Positions 55,281-64,000 of a DNA stretch of 64,000 nucleotides are shown piece by piece. Made by a program: the position numbers and the translations under genes. Origin of the DNA: Niebla homalea (Eukaryota; Ascomycota; Lecanoromycetes; Lecanorales; Ramalinaceae); NCBI GenBank assembly GCA_019925105.1, contig JAHGAU010000014.1:682001-746000 (forward strand). Direction: 5' to 3'. The number at the start of each line of letters is the position of its first letter. Positions within the stretch are counted from its first letter, which is position 1. The notes under the pieces are model-generated. The model did not search any database and had not been told where the DNA came from. It was given only the letters and a program-made list of their open reading frames with translations.

Positions 55281-56612
55281 ATGTCTAGCAACTTGGTCAA
55301 TCTCGGCTTCTTCCTGGCGAAGAGCGGCGTATCATGGGAGAACATTGGCCTGACGAAGCCAAATACGGAGTGCATTGGCGGCCAGGCACCCTCTCCAGTA
55401 GTCTCACCCAACCCATCGTCAAATAACTCAACATCTCGACGAGCATCACCTGTCCGGAACACCCAAACGAAGCGCGAGACCAGGAGACCGACATCAGGAG
55501 CGAAGCAGGAAGCCGCTCGCTCGCCCATCGGCAAGAAATCCTTGGATCGTGAAGGATCGATAGAACGCCGAACTTACCCAAACGCCCCAAGAAGTCCCTT
55601 TGCCAGTGTATTCCACATCAGGAATTCACCAAGAATGACGGAAGCGGAACGCAGAGCGAGCACGGCGGCCGTAACCAGGTTCCGCATGTACATTAGGGAG
55701 TCGAAATTGGGTAAAGCAGAAGACGCGGCGGAGACGGCGCGGGACGCCGCGAACAAGGCGTGGCTCGCTGCCCTGGAGGCACGGAAGGCTGCGGTGAGAG
55801 CCGAAGAGGCTGCCGTGAATGCCGAAGGGGCCTTCAAAAGATTGAAAGCCGAAGAGCCTGAGCGCCGTGCTGACTACGATGGCGACAAGACGCCCCCAGC
55901 CACACCCCGCTGGTCGGGGTCCAATGGCGGTTGCAACGACGACAATACGCCGACCATGACCACGCCGACCATGACCACGCCCCCTTGGGAGGGTTCCGAC
56001 AGCGACGGCGAGGACCAAGGTCCGGATGGGTCCGACAGCGACGGCGAGGACCAAGGTGCGGATGGGGCCGATAGCGACGGCGAGGACCAAGGTGCGGTCT
56101 CGGCGGGAGCCAGCGAGCACCAGAGCACAGTCTCCGACGGCAGCGAGTGTGAGCCGCCCAACGAGAGCATCAGCATGGAGGACTTCCCGGAGCACCGGAC
56201 AATGCTCGACTCGGACGCCAACCGGATCGGCGCCGGCTTCCCCGACATCGTCCTTGGGCAACCCCAAGCGCCCAGCGTGGGCGAGCTGCGAGCAGACTTG
56301 GACGAGGCGGTGGCCGAGCTGAAGAGGTGTAAGCGGGAGATGCCGGGGTTGCGCCGAAAGGATGATGGGTGCGGGAGGAAGTTGTCTCACTGCAGAGACA
56401 AGATATCTAAGGGCATATCAGTGGATATAGCTCGGCTCCGGCAGCAGGCCTACCAGCAGGCAAGCGATCTGAAGCAGGGAGCGAGAGACGTACAGGCTGC
56501 GGTCAGGTGGGTGCGGGCTCAGCGCTGGTCGCTCAACATGGTCGGGGAGATGCCGAACAAGAGAACCCGGCTCAGCCACGTGGAGAGCGCGGGATCTGAT
56601 GAGGATGCTTGA
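55281..56612 (+). CDS. Protein of unknown function with alanine-rich coiled coil and acidic repeats
   Basis: A single 443-codon frame with no match to a family I know. Residues 1-50 include an uncharged start (MSSNLVNLGFFLAKSGVSWE), then a basic Ser/Arg/Lys-rich part. Residues ~120-200 form an Ala/Glu/Arg-rich helix likely to be a coiled coil (AEDAAETARDAANKAWLAAL). Residues ~225-275 contain two MTTP-type short repeats and three 12-residue acidic repeats (GSDSDGEDQGPD type). A second helical region with Cys, Lys and Arg follows (ELRADLDEAVAELKRCKREM), and the C-terminus ends with PNKRTRLSHVESAGSDEDA, including a possible nuclear localisation signal. Length, composition bias and absence of antisense constraint support a real gene; function is not inferred. 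It may be restricted to close relatives. Confidence 0.65.
   Translation: MSSNLVNLGFFLAKSGVSWENIGLTKPNTECIGGQAPSPVVSPNPSSNNSTSRRASPVRNTQTKRETRRPTSGAKQEAARSPIGKKSLDREGSIERRTYPNAPRSPFASVFHIRNSPRMTEAERRASTAAVTRFRMYIRESKLGKAEDAAETARDAANKAWLAALEARKAAVRAEEAAVNAEGAFKRLKAEEPERRADYDGDKTPPATPRWSGSNGGCNDDNTPTMTTPTMTTPPWEGSDSDGEDQGPDGSDSDGEDQGADGADSDGEDQGAVSAGASEHQSTVSDGSECEPPNESISMEDFPEHRTMLDSDANRIGAGFPDIVLGQPQAPSVGELRADLDEAVAELKRCKREMPGLRRKDDGCGRKLSHCRDKISKGISVDIARLRQQAYQQASDLKQGARDVQAAVRWVRAQRWSLNMVGEMPNKRTRLSHVESAGSDEDA
55992..56099 (+). repeat. Three tandem 36-bp in-frame repeats
   Basis: Three consecutive units of 12 codons code GSDSDGEDQGPD, GSDSDGEDQGAD and GADSDGEDQGAV. The units are nearly identical at DNA level, differing at a few positions, so the array is recent and could vary in copy number between strains. 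A shorter 5-codon duplication (TMTTP) sits just upstream at about 55953-55982. Confidence 0.9.
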
Positions 56613-56852
56613 TGTCTTGGATATCTTTGGGATTGATGAAGAAAGTATCTTACATGGAAGAGAAAACCGCCGAGATAGATCAGCCGCGGGCTGAGCATCT
56701 TTGCCTGCGTTCATATCAAAAAGTCAATCGAAATCCACTTTTTCAAATCCAATTACTCCACACACACTCTCTCTCTCTCTCGCCATCCCTTGTGCAATCC
56801 TTTTGCGTTTGATCCACCACCTCAGTAAAAAAGGTAGCAACTCAGTAGCTGA

Positions 56853-58681
56853 CTACGAAACCCCATACCTCACCCCATGCCGGGCCAAGTGCCTCCTCCT
56901 CCTCCTCTTGTTGCCCGCTGACCCGGCCCCTTGCTTCGCATACGCACTCAACGCCCCACTGCCCCCGCAAACAGCATTGCTACTACCCGGACATGTCATG
57001 TTACACTCTCCATCATCCAGCTTCTTCGTCTGCACCATTTCGTCCCCACAGAAGCACTGGCTCCCGTATTCCGTCCCCGAGATCTGGAAGCCGGCCGAGA
57101 GGCAGTGGTTGGCGCAGTCGGTCGGGGTGCGGCCGCTGCCCCAGGTGCCGAGGGTGTGGACGCTGCGGTCCGGGGTGAGGTCGGAGAAGCAGCCGGCGTA
57201 GGGCCAGGTGGAGCCGTCGGAGAGGGTGATTGAGGTCGGGGGAGACCCGGCTGTGCTGTTGCTGCCGGTATCGGATGGCTCGGTGGTGGTGGTGGTGGTG
57301 AATGATGAGGTGGAGGGCAATGGGCTGGGTGACGCAGATGATGAAGTGGTCGGTGTGGTTGCCTGGCCGGACGGGGAGGCTGGATCGCATGTCGGACAAG
57401 TGTCCGCAGAATCGTTGGCAGGAACTTTTTCCTTGGTCTCTGTTGTTGGAGCCTGGTAGCCAGCACAGTTGGTTTGGATGGTGGCATCAGCAGGCCCTGG
57501 CTGGATAGGATTGCATCCTGGTAAATCTTGGATAGGGCCTACGACATCGGTGCCGCCGGTTGTGGGACTGATTTTGCAGCTGTACATCTCGTCGTTCGAG
57601 AGGAGTTCGAAGCAAGCTGCTGAGCCGGCACCGCTTTCTCCAACGTAGCAATTAGTCTTGACGCTTGAAGGGTCGGAGGAATCCAGGGCAATGGCATCTT
57701 TGAGACTGCCTTGGCCGTCTTCCCAACCGTTGATCTGTAGTATGATCAGTGGACGTCTCCGAAAGTCTGTACCAAAGGTCTCACAAAATCGGCGTGCATG
57801 CCGTAGCCAGTGCCATCACCTTGAGCGAGCACCCAGGGAATCGACGCTTGAGCCTTATCCGCAAAGGCGCTGATATCGTGATGGAATTCCATGAATAGCT
57901 GGGGTAGAGCCTTGGTGTGGTTTCCGCTGCATTTGCCCCCTTGCGGACTCTCACCATCACCAAACACAACGTGCGCGTACGGGTCGCTGGGGTCGAAATT
58001 CTCGGAGCCATCCCAGCAGAACGGAAACCAAATCTCTCCGGAGAAGCCATCCGCCCCCGGGCAAGAAGTCACGGCCTCTGGAAAGCTGCCGACAGAGACC
58101 TTTTCGGGTCCTATAGGGTTGTCTCAGTACAATCTGGACGGTATTGTCTCATCAGAGCCTAGGATTAGAATGGAGGACTGACCATGACAATACCATCTGA
58201 TAGACTTGGTGGCCAGGTTCGTCGCCGAGTCATCGTGCCTCAGCATAGCATTACCCGAGATCATCTTGAAGCTGTTCGGAAACATGGTCCGTGGACCATT
58301 GTCCGCAGTATCGAAATGGTAATAGATCTCCAGGTGTGGAGGAACCTTTGTGTAGGTATCATCCGCACCGTGGAAGTACATGGCCGGGAACCAGTAATTG
58401 CTGTGGTCGACTTTAGGACCCATGTTGTTGCATTTGGAGGACTGTGCTGTTGTGTAATCCCAGTCTGCCTTGAATGCATCTCCACCGTAAATCTCGTGGA
58501 CATGATTGCTAGGACTCTGGCCGGGCGCCATGACTGGGTCGAGACGCTCAGACACCAGAGGGTCTGGTTGAGCACTGAGCACAAAGTAGGCGCCGTCATA
58601 CTCGGTACCTTCTGCAGGTTTGCAGCTCCATAGAAGGGCAATCAAGCCTAGTATGGGCGGCCTCGCCAAGGTAGAGTGCAT
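56853..58681 (-). CDS. Secreted DUF1996 protein with C-terminal WSC domain
   Basis: Three exons (58681-58183, 58110-57785, 57734-56853) encode 568 residues. Residues 1-25 are a signal peptide (MHSTLARPPILGLIALLWSC). The DUF1996 domain follows to about residue 320, with the family's SPSNHVHEIYGGDAF, WFPAMYFHG, ISGNAMLRHD, FSGEIWFPFCWDG, YAHVVFGDGE and GYGMHADFINGWEDG. A Ser/Thr/Pro linker leads to one WSC domain (about residues 455-540: YAGCFSDLTPDR, CANHCLSAGFQISGTEYGSQ, CFCGDEM, CNMTCPGSSNAVCGG), a carbohydrate-binding module. The tail is basic (KRRRRRH). DUF1996-WSC proteins are secreted, probably wall-associated; their reaction is unknown. Intron 1 begins GTCAGT. Confidence 0.92.
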
Positions 58682-59608
58682 CGTTGATTGTGGGCCAGAG
58701 CGCAGTCACAATGTTCCCGGATTTTTGTAATGACCTTGCTTGTAGAATACTTATGCAAGCCTTCATGAAAGTATGACCGAAAGAAGGAATGGAAAGAACG
58801 TAGAGAGAAAAAAGGATTCTCAGACTCAAATGAACAACGAAAACGAATGTACAGCTGGCTGAGGCAGCTAATAGGAATAGAAAAGGGACCAGAACAGTTG
58901 GGACCGTCAGCACTTTTATATAGGAAGCATGTTGGGGATGGGGGAAATCTCTTCGAACCAAGGCATGAAAGCAAATGAGCCAATTGGGAGGCACGCCATA
59001 ACATGGAAGATAGCAGATAGCATGGGAGATAGCATGGGATAAGATTGTAATGTCCTGTAGCCTGTATTGGGGGATTGAGGGAACGTTAGATCTCTGAACA
59101 TTAGTATAAAGCGTTTCACAATTAATTGGCATTGTGGGAGTGTGGTCGAAGAGTGATGAGCCTTCTTTGAAGGCTATCCAAGTTCCAAGTATACGATTGT
59201 TGTAGCTACGCAGACCACGGCGGTTAGCAGACATTGAATGCACGGGGCGAGGTTGCTTGATGAGCAAAGGTATTTCCTGTCACTCAGTATATATCTGTCG
59301 AGCCTCCCGAAAGTCTTTCACTTTATTAGTCGTCCGCCTGGTTGATCTCATACATGATTCAGGGGCTCGAACAACTCACATCCTCGGGCCAACCGGTAAA
59401 AGAAGGCCGTAGCGCCCGCCAACGCAGCCCCATTTTCAACATTCGCCTCGATCCCTGCAATTTGGGCGTCCGACTGTTGGCCTCCGATGTTGGATCTCCT
59501 ATTATGTTATACATGGTAAATCATAATCAAGCCTCTTTGACCCTTGAACGTGTTTCGGACGTTTCTGTTGACTTCAGACCATGTTCTATCTATCTCATGT
59601 TCATATTA
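58682..59608. other. Promoter region of the DUF1996-WSC gene up to the inverted-repeat element
   Basis: About 0.9 kb without a recognised gene; it should contain the promoter of the minus-strand secreted-protein gene. The inverted-repeat element inserted at its far end begins at 59609. Confidence 0.4.
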
Positions 59609-59806
59609 GAAGAGTTCACCCCCTAATCGGACAAAACCCCCTAAGCGGACACGTTAAACCCGAATTGGATTATTATGTTATTTGTCTTTATTTTCTTCGT
59701 CTTCAACCCACTTATTACATCCTTATTGTTCTATAAATGACACTTGCAGGTCAGTCAGTAGGTTTTGGATAGCCTTACCTTCACCTTCACCCTCACCATT
59801 ACCTTT
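59609..59806 (+). repeat. Left terminal inverted repeat
   Basis: Left arm of the element; pairs with 60099-60282. It carries a duplicated subterminal motif (CCCCCTAATCGGACA and CCCCCTAAGCGGACA). Confidence 0.85.
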
Positions 59807-59857
59807 ACCGTCACCCTCAATCTCACAGGTAAACAAGCCCTTTAGCAAGCCCCTCCC

Positions 59858-59980
59858 TAAGCCCTTTAACATGAGGCCACGCCTGATCCTCCCATTTTGG
59901 TTGGAGAACTTGAGAGATGAGTAAGTCCTTCCGCAAGCCCTTCCGTAAGCCCTTTAACATAAGGCCACGCCTGATCCTCC
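59858..59980 (+). repeat. Direct repeat pair inside the element
   Basis: A 35-bp sequence (TAAGCCCTTTAACATGAGGC and onward to GATCCTCC) occurs at 59858-59892 and again at 59946-59980 with one difference (G to A). The pair is embedded in smaller AAGCCCTT repeats. Confidence 0.85.
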
Positions 59981-60098
59981 TTCGCCTTTACCGCGATAAG
60001 CCCCAAATCATCGCTTTTTGGTAAAGGGCCTAGTGAAGGGTTTGGTAAAGGGCCTGGTGAAGGGCTTGCTAAAGGACATAGTAACGGGCTTACTAAGG

Positions 60099-60282
60099 CT
60101 GAGGGTGAGGGTGAGCGTGAGGGTGAGGCTATCCAAAACCTACTAACTGACGGTCTGTAAGTGTCATCTGTAGAGCAATAAGGATGTAATAAGTAGGTTG
60201 AAGACGAAGAAAATAAAGAAGAATGAAATAAAATAATAATCCAATTCGGGTTTAGCGTGTCCGGCTAGGGGGTGAACTCTTC
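60099..60282 (-). repeat. Right terminal inverted repeat
   Basis: Right arm of the element, reverse complement of the left arm, with a single copy of the subterminal CCCCCTAGCCGGACA motif. The inner border is a GGGTGA-type tandem run. Confidence 0.85.
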
Positions 60283-60575
60283 TACCAGACTGTTGAACAC
60301 GTTGCCTTGCCGCATGCTCATTTTGCCGTCCTGTATCTTGAACGTTGGCTGACGGTATCAATTACGCATGTGCTAGTAAGGCTGCGCGGCGCCATAAGGA
60401 TCGCGACCTCATTAGTTCGAGGCCGCACGATGGTGCTTCTTTATAATAAAAGTCTCCTCCGTCTCTTCGTCGCGGTCCCTGCATCGATTGAACGATTCAA
60501 GCGCTTCGATCGAGCAATGTTGTAACGAAAGCCTAACATCGGACAAAGCTGCTGAAGGCGTAATGCCATGTGATC

Positions 60576-62144
60576 TCAGTACACCTCAAAAGCATCCGGA
60601 TCAGGCCCAAAGATGTGCACGATCACCGTGGTATCATCCCTCATTTCCCGCGAGAGAGGAGGCTCCGCTGTGACCAATCCGAGCAGTCGGTCTTCATTTG
60701 CCCCGCCAAAAGCATTTCGGACCAGATGAGTAGCAACATTCTCATCCACATTGACGTAGTCCTTCTCCGTCATCTTTGCCTGCTCTGTATACTTCATGCC
60801 AGGTACCGGCTTCGACTTTCTCGACAGATCTGAAGGCCCAAGGATCTCCGGGGGGCTTTCGGCAAGATCAGGCGGCGGCGCTGGCTTGGTCACATCATGG
60901 GTCTTGAGCCAACGGCCTACCAGATCGACCGCTTGTTCGCTGCTAAGATTGTCCCATAGGCCGTCAGAAGCCATGATAACAAAGTCACCGCGATCCGGAT
61001 CGATCTTGACCGTGGTCACGACCGGCTCCGCTGTGAGATAAGGGGGGGACTTCAAGCCTTCGCGTAGATCAGGACCAAAAAATCGTTCCTTGGCCTGTTC
61101 CTGCACTTCTCGAGGCCACTTCCAGCGGCCATCCCCAAAGGCTCGCGTCACTGCAAGACCGAATAGCCGCCCCTGCTTGATCATCTCAGGCTCATCTGGA
61201 TGCTCGCTGTGTAGTCGTCGTACCTCGTCCTCGTTGTGCCCAGTCTGATCGATCGAAAGAGGAATGGCCTCCCAAATGCCATCATCATTTCTTCGGCCGA
61301 GTACAGCGCGAGAGTCGCCGGTGCAAGCAACTTTAAATTCCTTTGACTTCTCGTTGAAATAGGATACCAAAGCACAGGATCCCGAGTACGCAGGTCCTAC
61401 TTCGCTAATGGCATCATTAAGAAATCTGGCCCCTTGTACTGCCTGAGTTGCGACCCTCATAACATCATGATCAAGATTCAGGAAAGCTCTCTTAAGGCCC
61501 TCGTCAGCAGCGGTCGATACGAGGGGATCAGTCGTAAGCTGCAATTCCTTGATGATGTAGCGTGGCAAGTAGGTAAGGAGAGCAATTGCAGTCTCAGGCC
61601 CGGCGTGTCCATCAAAGATGCCAGCGATGGACCAGAGTAATTCATTGGCGTTTTTGTTCCAGGCGTTTAGTCTCATTGGTACATCTTCGGAAGGAAGATT
61701 GCTGGGTACTTGTACTATATCTTGTCGAATGAGACTGCCAGCAATCCTGTGCGATATTTCTTGCCATTGGAGAACACCGTTCACATGGCCAGAGGACCGG
61801 GGTGGATTGACAGGCATGTACTTATCTGATATCACATCTGGAATTTCGGCGGATTCCTGAGCGTCCAACCGACAGATTGTGGTGGATGTAAAGCCATAAA
61901 TTGCAGCAACTCCAACACCAACGACCAAGTACGAAGCGGTGCTCGAGCGCGAAAACCAGTTGTGACCATTGACTTGCTGCAGGCATGCAGGAAGACGTCT
62001 CGTTCTTCTTTGGCCAAGTGATAAATAACAACTCCGAGGAGAGCCACGAATGCTTTGCCACAGGAAGTTTTGCCGTTTGGACGAATACCTTCTACCTCCT
62101 CGGGGTGCCTTGGCGGTGCGATATGCTAGTCGCTGTAGAAGCAT
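60576..62144 (-). CDS. Mitochondrial PP2C-type phosphatase (pyruvate dehydrogenase phosphatase, Ptc5-like)
   Basis: A single 522-codon exon. The first ~50 residues are Arg-rich without acidic residues (MLLQRLAYRTAKAPRGGRRY), a strong mitochondrial presequence, followed by a membrane-like segment at residues ~72-88 (YLVVGVGVAAIYGFTST). The PP2C catalytic motifs are all there: WSIAGIFDGHAGPETA, YSGSCALVSYF, VACTGDSRAVLG, GLAVTRAFGDGRWKWP, FVIMASDGLWDNLSSEQA and the final EMRDDTTVIVHIF, with the aspartates that bind the two metals. It should dephosphorylate and activate the pyruvate dehydrogenase complex. It ends about 290 bp from the inverted-repeat element. Confidence 0.94.
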   Translation of the reverse strand: MLLQRLAYRTAKAPRGGRRYSSKRQNFLWQSIRGSPRSCYLSLGQRRTRRLPACLQQVNGHNWFSRSSTASYLVVGVGVAAIYGFTSTTICRLDAQESAEIPDVISDKYMPVNPPRSSGHVNGVLQWQEISHRIAGSLIRQDIVQVPSNLPSEDVPMRLNAWNKNANELLWSIAGIFDGHAGPETAIALLTYLPRYIIKELQLTTDPLVSTAADEGLKRAFLNLDHDVMRVATQAVQGARFLNDAISEVGPAYSGSCALVSYFNEKSKEFKVACTGDSRAVLGRRNDDGIWEAIPLSIDQTGHNEDEVRRLHSEHPDEPEMIKQGRLFGLAVTRAFGDGRWKWPREVQEQAKERFFGPDLREGLKSPPYLTAEPVVTTVKIDPDRGDFVIMASDGLWDNLSSEQAVDLVGRWLKTHDVTKPAPPPDLAESPPEILGPSDLSRKSKPVPGMKYTEQAKMTEKDYVNVDENVATHLVRNAFGGANEDRLLGLVTAEPPLSREMRDDTTVIVHIFGPDPDAFEVY

Positions 62145-62414
62145 TTTATATAGAAGTTCTCACATCAGCCGCTTTAGCTGGAACAACATTACGGGCAAGG
62201 ATTTGTAAAATTTAATATTGCTTGCAAGGAGGTTTTCCTCGCTTGGATTGGTTCTGAATTTGTAAAGATTGATTCGGCAGGGGCTATCTTAGTGGGGAAG
62301 CTGGGGCCGACCCTTAACGGGTGAGGCTCCCGCTTTCAAGGTTTTCACTTGTACCTGAAAGTCTTGAGGTTCGATTTTCATTGGGGTACGATTTTCATTG
62401 GGCTACAAGACCAC

Positions 62415-64000
62415 CTACTCTGCACCATTCATGTCGACTTTTTCTTCACGATCCATTTTGTGATCCAGGCTTTCGTTCTTCCTCACGTAGACCATCCCAA
62501 CAGGATCATTCTGACCTTTCAAAACCTCCCATTGCCCAAGGCCGAGATGTTTAGGGGCCTTTCTGATTCCCCTCCCCCCCCCACCAATGATCAAATTGCC
62601 AGGCCGATAATCAGCGTCTGCCTCCATCCTTCGAATGGCCGAATGATGTATCCAGGCATCTTCCGGGATATCTCGCGTTTCCCCCATGGGCAAAGGAAAA
62701 CTAATGGCCTTCCAAGAGCCGTCTGGGCGGAGATCCATGCGCCGAAACGGCATGTACTCCATTATTTTCCAGGAAATCACGGACCCAGGAGCGAGGCCAT
62801 TGTTATATTCCAAGCAGTCGTGTAAGACGCCTTTCGTGGCTGCCTTCTCGAGATGTGCCTGGAACCTCGACTTGCTGGGCGCTTTGGGTTCCATACCTGA
62901 AGCCCAGCCGGGCTCTTGTTTCTCGGATTTGGGGCTCTTAAAAACACTCATGTCGCTCGTAGCTCCCGTCACTTGTATCTCAGGCATGGTGGGTCCCTCA
63001 GATGACATAGGCGCGCCTGCCGTCTCATTGCTGTAGGTGTCATCGCAACAGTTCAATTCAAGCATCTTATCCAGGTCAAAGTCCAAGCCAGCCCGCTGCG
63101 CTTCACGTACCATCCAGACTAGCGGCCCATGGCTCAGCGGTGACTCTTCGCCATCTGCAAGCGCCCACCCACCACCCAGGTCTGCGTGGCAGCCGGGAAA
63201 CCAGAGTTCTTCGATATCTTGATTAGCCCGTTCATCTTCATCCAAATCTTCTTCAGGGTCCCGGAGTTCGTCAGGAAGGTAGGAAGATGTTGTCGACTTC
63301 AAGGACGATGTTTCCATATCTACTGTGCCAAGCCGCCCCCGCCCTTGCGAAAGTGGCTGCTGTGGACTACTCGACCTTTCGAAGCCCGCTGGACTCCGCC
63401 GCGCGCGTGATGGTCTCCGAAACCGGTCAACCTTGTTTGAGCTTGGTGCAAGATTGTTGGGTCCTGTGTTCCTGTGCGTATCGGTTGGGTTAGGCTTGTG
63501 AGCATGAAGGAGATAATTGTGGTGTCGCTCTTTCCGAGGATGAGAGGACTTCCCCTCGGAAATCAAATCCTGACGGAACTTGGCTCTTCTTTCGTCAATG
63601 CTGACAGCGTGGCGGATGACCCTAGCTGAGCTTCGAGCCGTGTAGGGGAACTTGGATCGCTCCATCCACGCATTTTCGAATCTAGGGACGCTGTTGACTT
63701 CTCCGTGTTAGCTGAATTCTTCCGTCATCAAATTCGGAGCCTCAATGTAGCCTTCAGAAGAACCATCAGGATACTGCGAATTGGAAGTATACGGTACCTG
63801 CCCGGAATCACGTACCGGTGTCGAACAAACCCAAAAAGCGTATTCGCCTAACTGGTCGGCTGAAAGTGCTCCGGAACGCTTGCAAGTATTGGAGCATCTC
63901 TTCCTTCTTTTGCTTCTCCTCTTCCGTGGTATCTTCCCTCCGTTGCCATTGTGAAAAGGCCTTCCACGCAAAACGAGCCATTTCCTCATTGCCCTGACTC
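62415..64000 (-). CDS. DUF2235 (Tle1-like alpha/beta hydrolase) protein, 3' part (runs off right edge)
   Basis: Two exons are visible (64000-63816 and 63697-62415), about 489 residues, with the N-terminus outside the window. The exon at the edge reads FAWKAFSQWQRREDTTEEEK and ends RPVRRIRFLGLFDT; the next begins VNSVPRFENAWMERSKFPYT, the usual DUF2235 continuation with ARVIRHAVSIDERRAKFRQD. The predicted nucleophile elbow lies upstream of the window, but the acid/base region ELWFPGCHADLGGGWALADG is present. About 75 residues rich in Ser, Pro and Arg are inserted after the HAVSIDERR block. DUF2235 proteins are alpha/beta hydrolases related to bacterial Tle1 phospholipases; fungal substrates are unknown. 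The 118-nt intron ends AAG. The C-terminus (KMDREEKVDMNGAE) is charged. Confidence 0.88.

Larger units (their letters stand above)
59609..60282. mobile_element. Non-autonomous terminal-inverted-repeat element (MITE-like, TA target site)
   Basis: The two ends are mutually inverted: each begins GAAGAGTTCACCCCCTA and the match continues for nearly 200 bp (about 59609-59806 against 60282-60099) with scattered substitutions. Shared landmarks include AAACCCGAATTGGATTATTA, TTTATTTTCTTCGTCTTCAA, CTTATTACATCCTTATTG and AGTAGGTTTTGGATAGCC. The left end has an extra CGGAC-containing unit of about 19 bp, so CCCCCTAA...CGGACA occurs twice there. A TA dinucleotide flanks both ends (59607-59608 and 60283-60284), as expected for Tc1/mariner-superfamily (including fungal Fot1/pogo) insertions. 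The 290-bp centre holds short repeats and no transposase frame, so the element must be mobilised in trans. Superfamily assignment is inferred. Confidence 0.85.

Noticed and set aside
55626..56390. 254-codon antisense frame over the repeat-containing gene
   Set aside because: It consists of translations of the same repeats in reverse and of Ala-rich helix codons; the sense frame has the better start, length and protein-like ending.
58596..59267. 223-codon minus-strand frame upstream of the DUF1996-WSC gene
   Set aside because: It overlaps the signal-peptide exon in another frame, and no domain or splice structure supports it.
60370..60430. Second tRNA-like sequence (TAGTTCGAGGCC)
   Set aside because: Only part of the B box matches and no cloverleaf can be drawn.

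Overview
The window is nuclear DNA of a filamentous ascomycete (Pezizomycotina). Evidence: genes are split by many short introns (mostly 48-75 nt, GT..AG, CTGAC/CTAAC branch sites), and the gene set includes fungal families such as a CFEM-like surface protein, a DUF1996-WSC secreted protein, Mnn9-type and GT8 glycosyltransferases, a Yox1-like homeobox factor, an AP-1-like bZIP and Pex4. I cannot place it below subphylum from the sequence alone. Exon structures below were assembled by hand from splice signals, reading frame and recalled family patterns; every multi-exon model closes in frame. No database search was run.

Layout. 0-10.7 kb: start of a probable mitochondrial protein gene running off the left edge (-), a G-alpha subunit (-), a bZIP factor (+) flanked by two gene-poor stretches of nearly 3 kb, V-ATPase proteolipid c (-) and SNU13 (+) in divergent orientation. 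10.9-24.6 kb: DUF427 protein (-), NAD kinase (+), a long disordered 880-residue protein (-), a 780-residue probably mitochondrial protein of unknown function (+), CDC14 phosphatase (+). 24.9-32 kb: a frameshifted NmrA-like gene (-), gamma-tubulin (+), Pmp3 (+), a CFEM-like receptor-type protein (+). 32.2-40.5 kb: exosome Rrp46 (-), PTPA/Rrd (+), ribosomal L22 (-), translin (+), Pex4-like E2 (+), Mnn9-family mannosyltransferase (-). 41-53.4 kb: GT8 glycosyltransferase (-), mitochondrial carrier (+), Yox1-like homeobox (-), OXNAD1-like oxidoreductase (+), SMYD-like SET protein (-), exportin-T/Los1 (+). 53.9-64 kb: GPATCH11-like protein (+), an unrecognised protein with a three-unit repeat (+), DUF1996-WSC protein (-), a 674-bp TA-flanked terminal-inverted-repeat element, a mitochondrial PP2C phosphatase (-) and a DUF2235 protein running off the right edge (-).

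Most genes are conserved housekeeping genes: RNA and translation (Snu13, Rrp46, L22, Los1, translin, GPATCH11), cell cycle and cytoskeleton (Cdc14, gamma-tubulin, PTPA), signalling (G-alpha, bZIP, homeobox, PP2C) and secretory or wall functions (Mnn9, GT8, CFEM, DUF1996-WSC, V-ATPase). There is no secondary-metabolite cluster, CRISPR array, rRNA or convincing tRNA. The most distinctive items are the inverted-repeat element, the broken NmrA gene, the MCF-type G-alpha, unusual splice sites (two GC-AG introns, several AAG/GAG acceptors, GTC donors, exons of 8-13 nt) and three proteins I could not assign to a known function.
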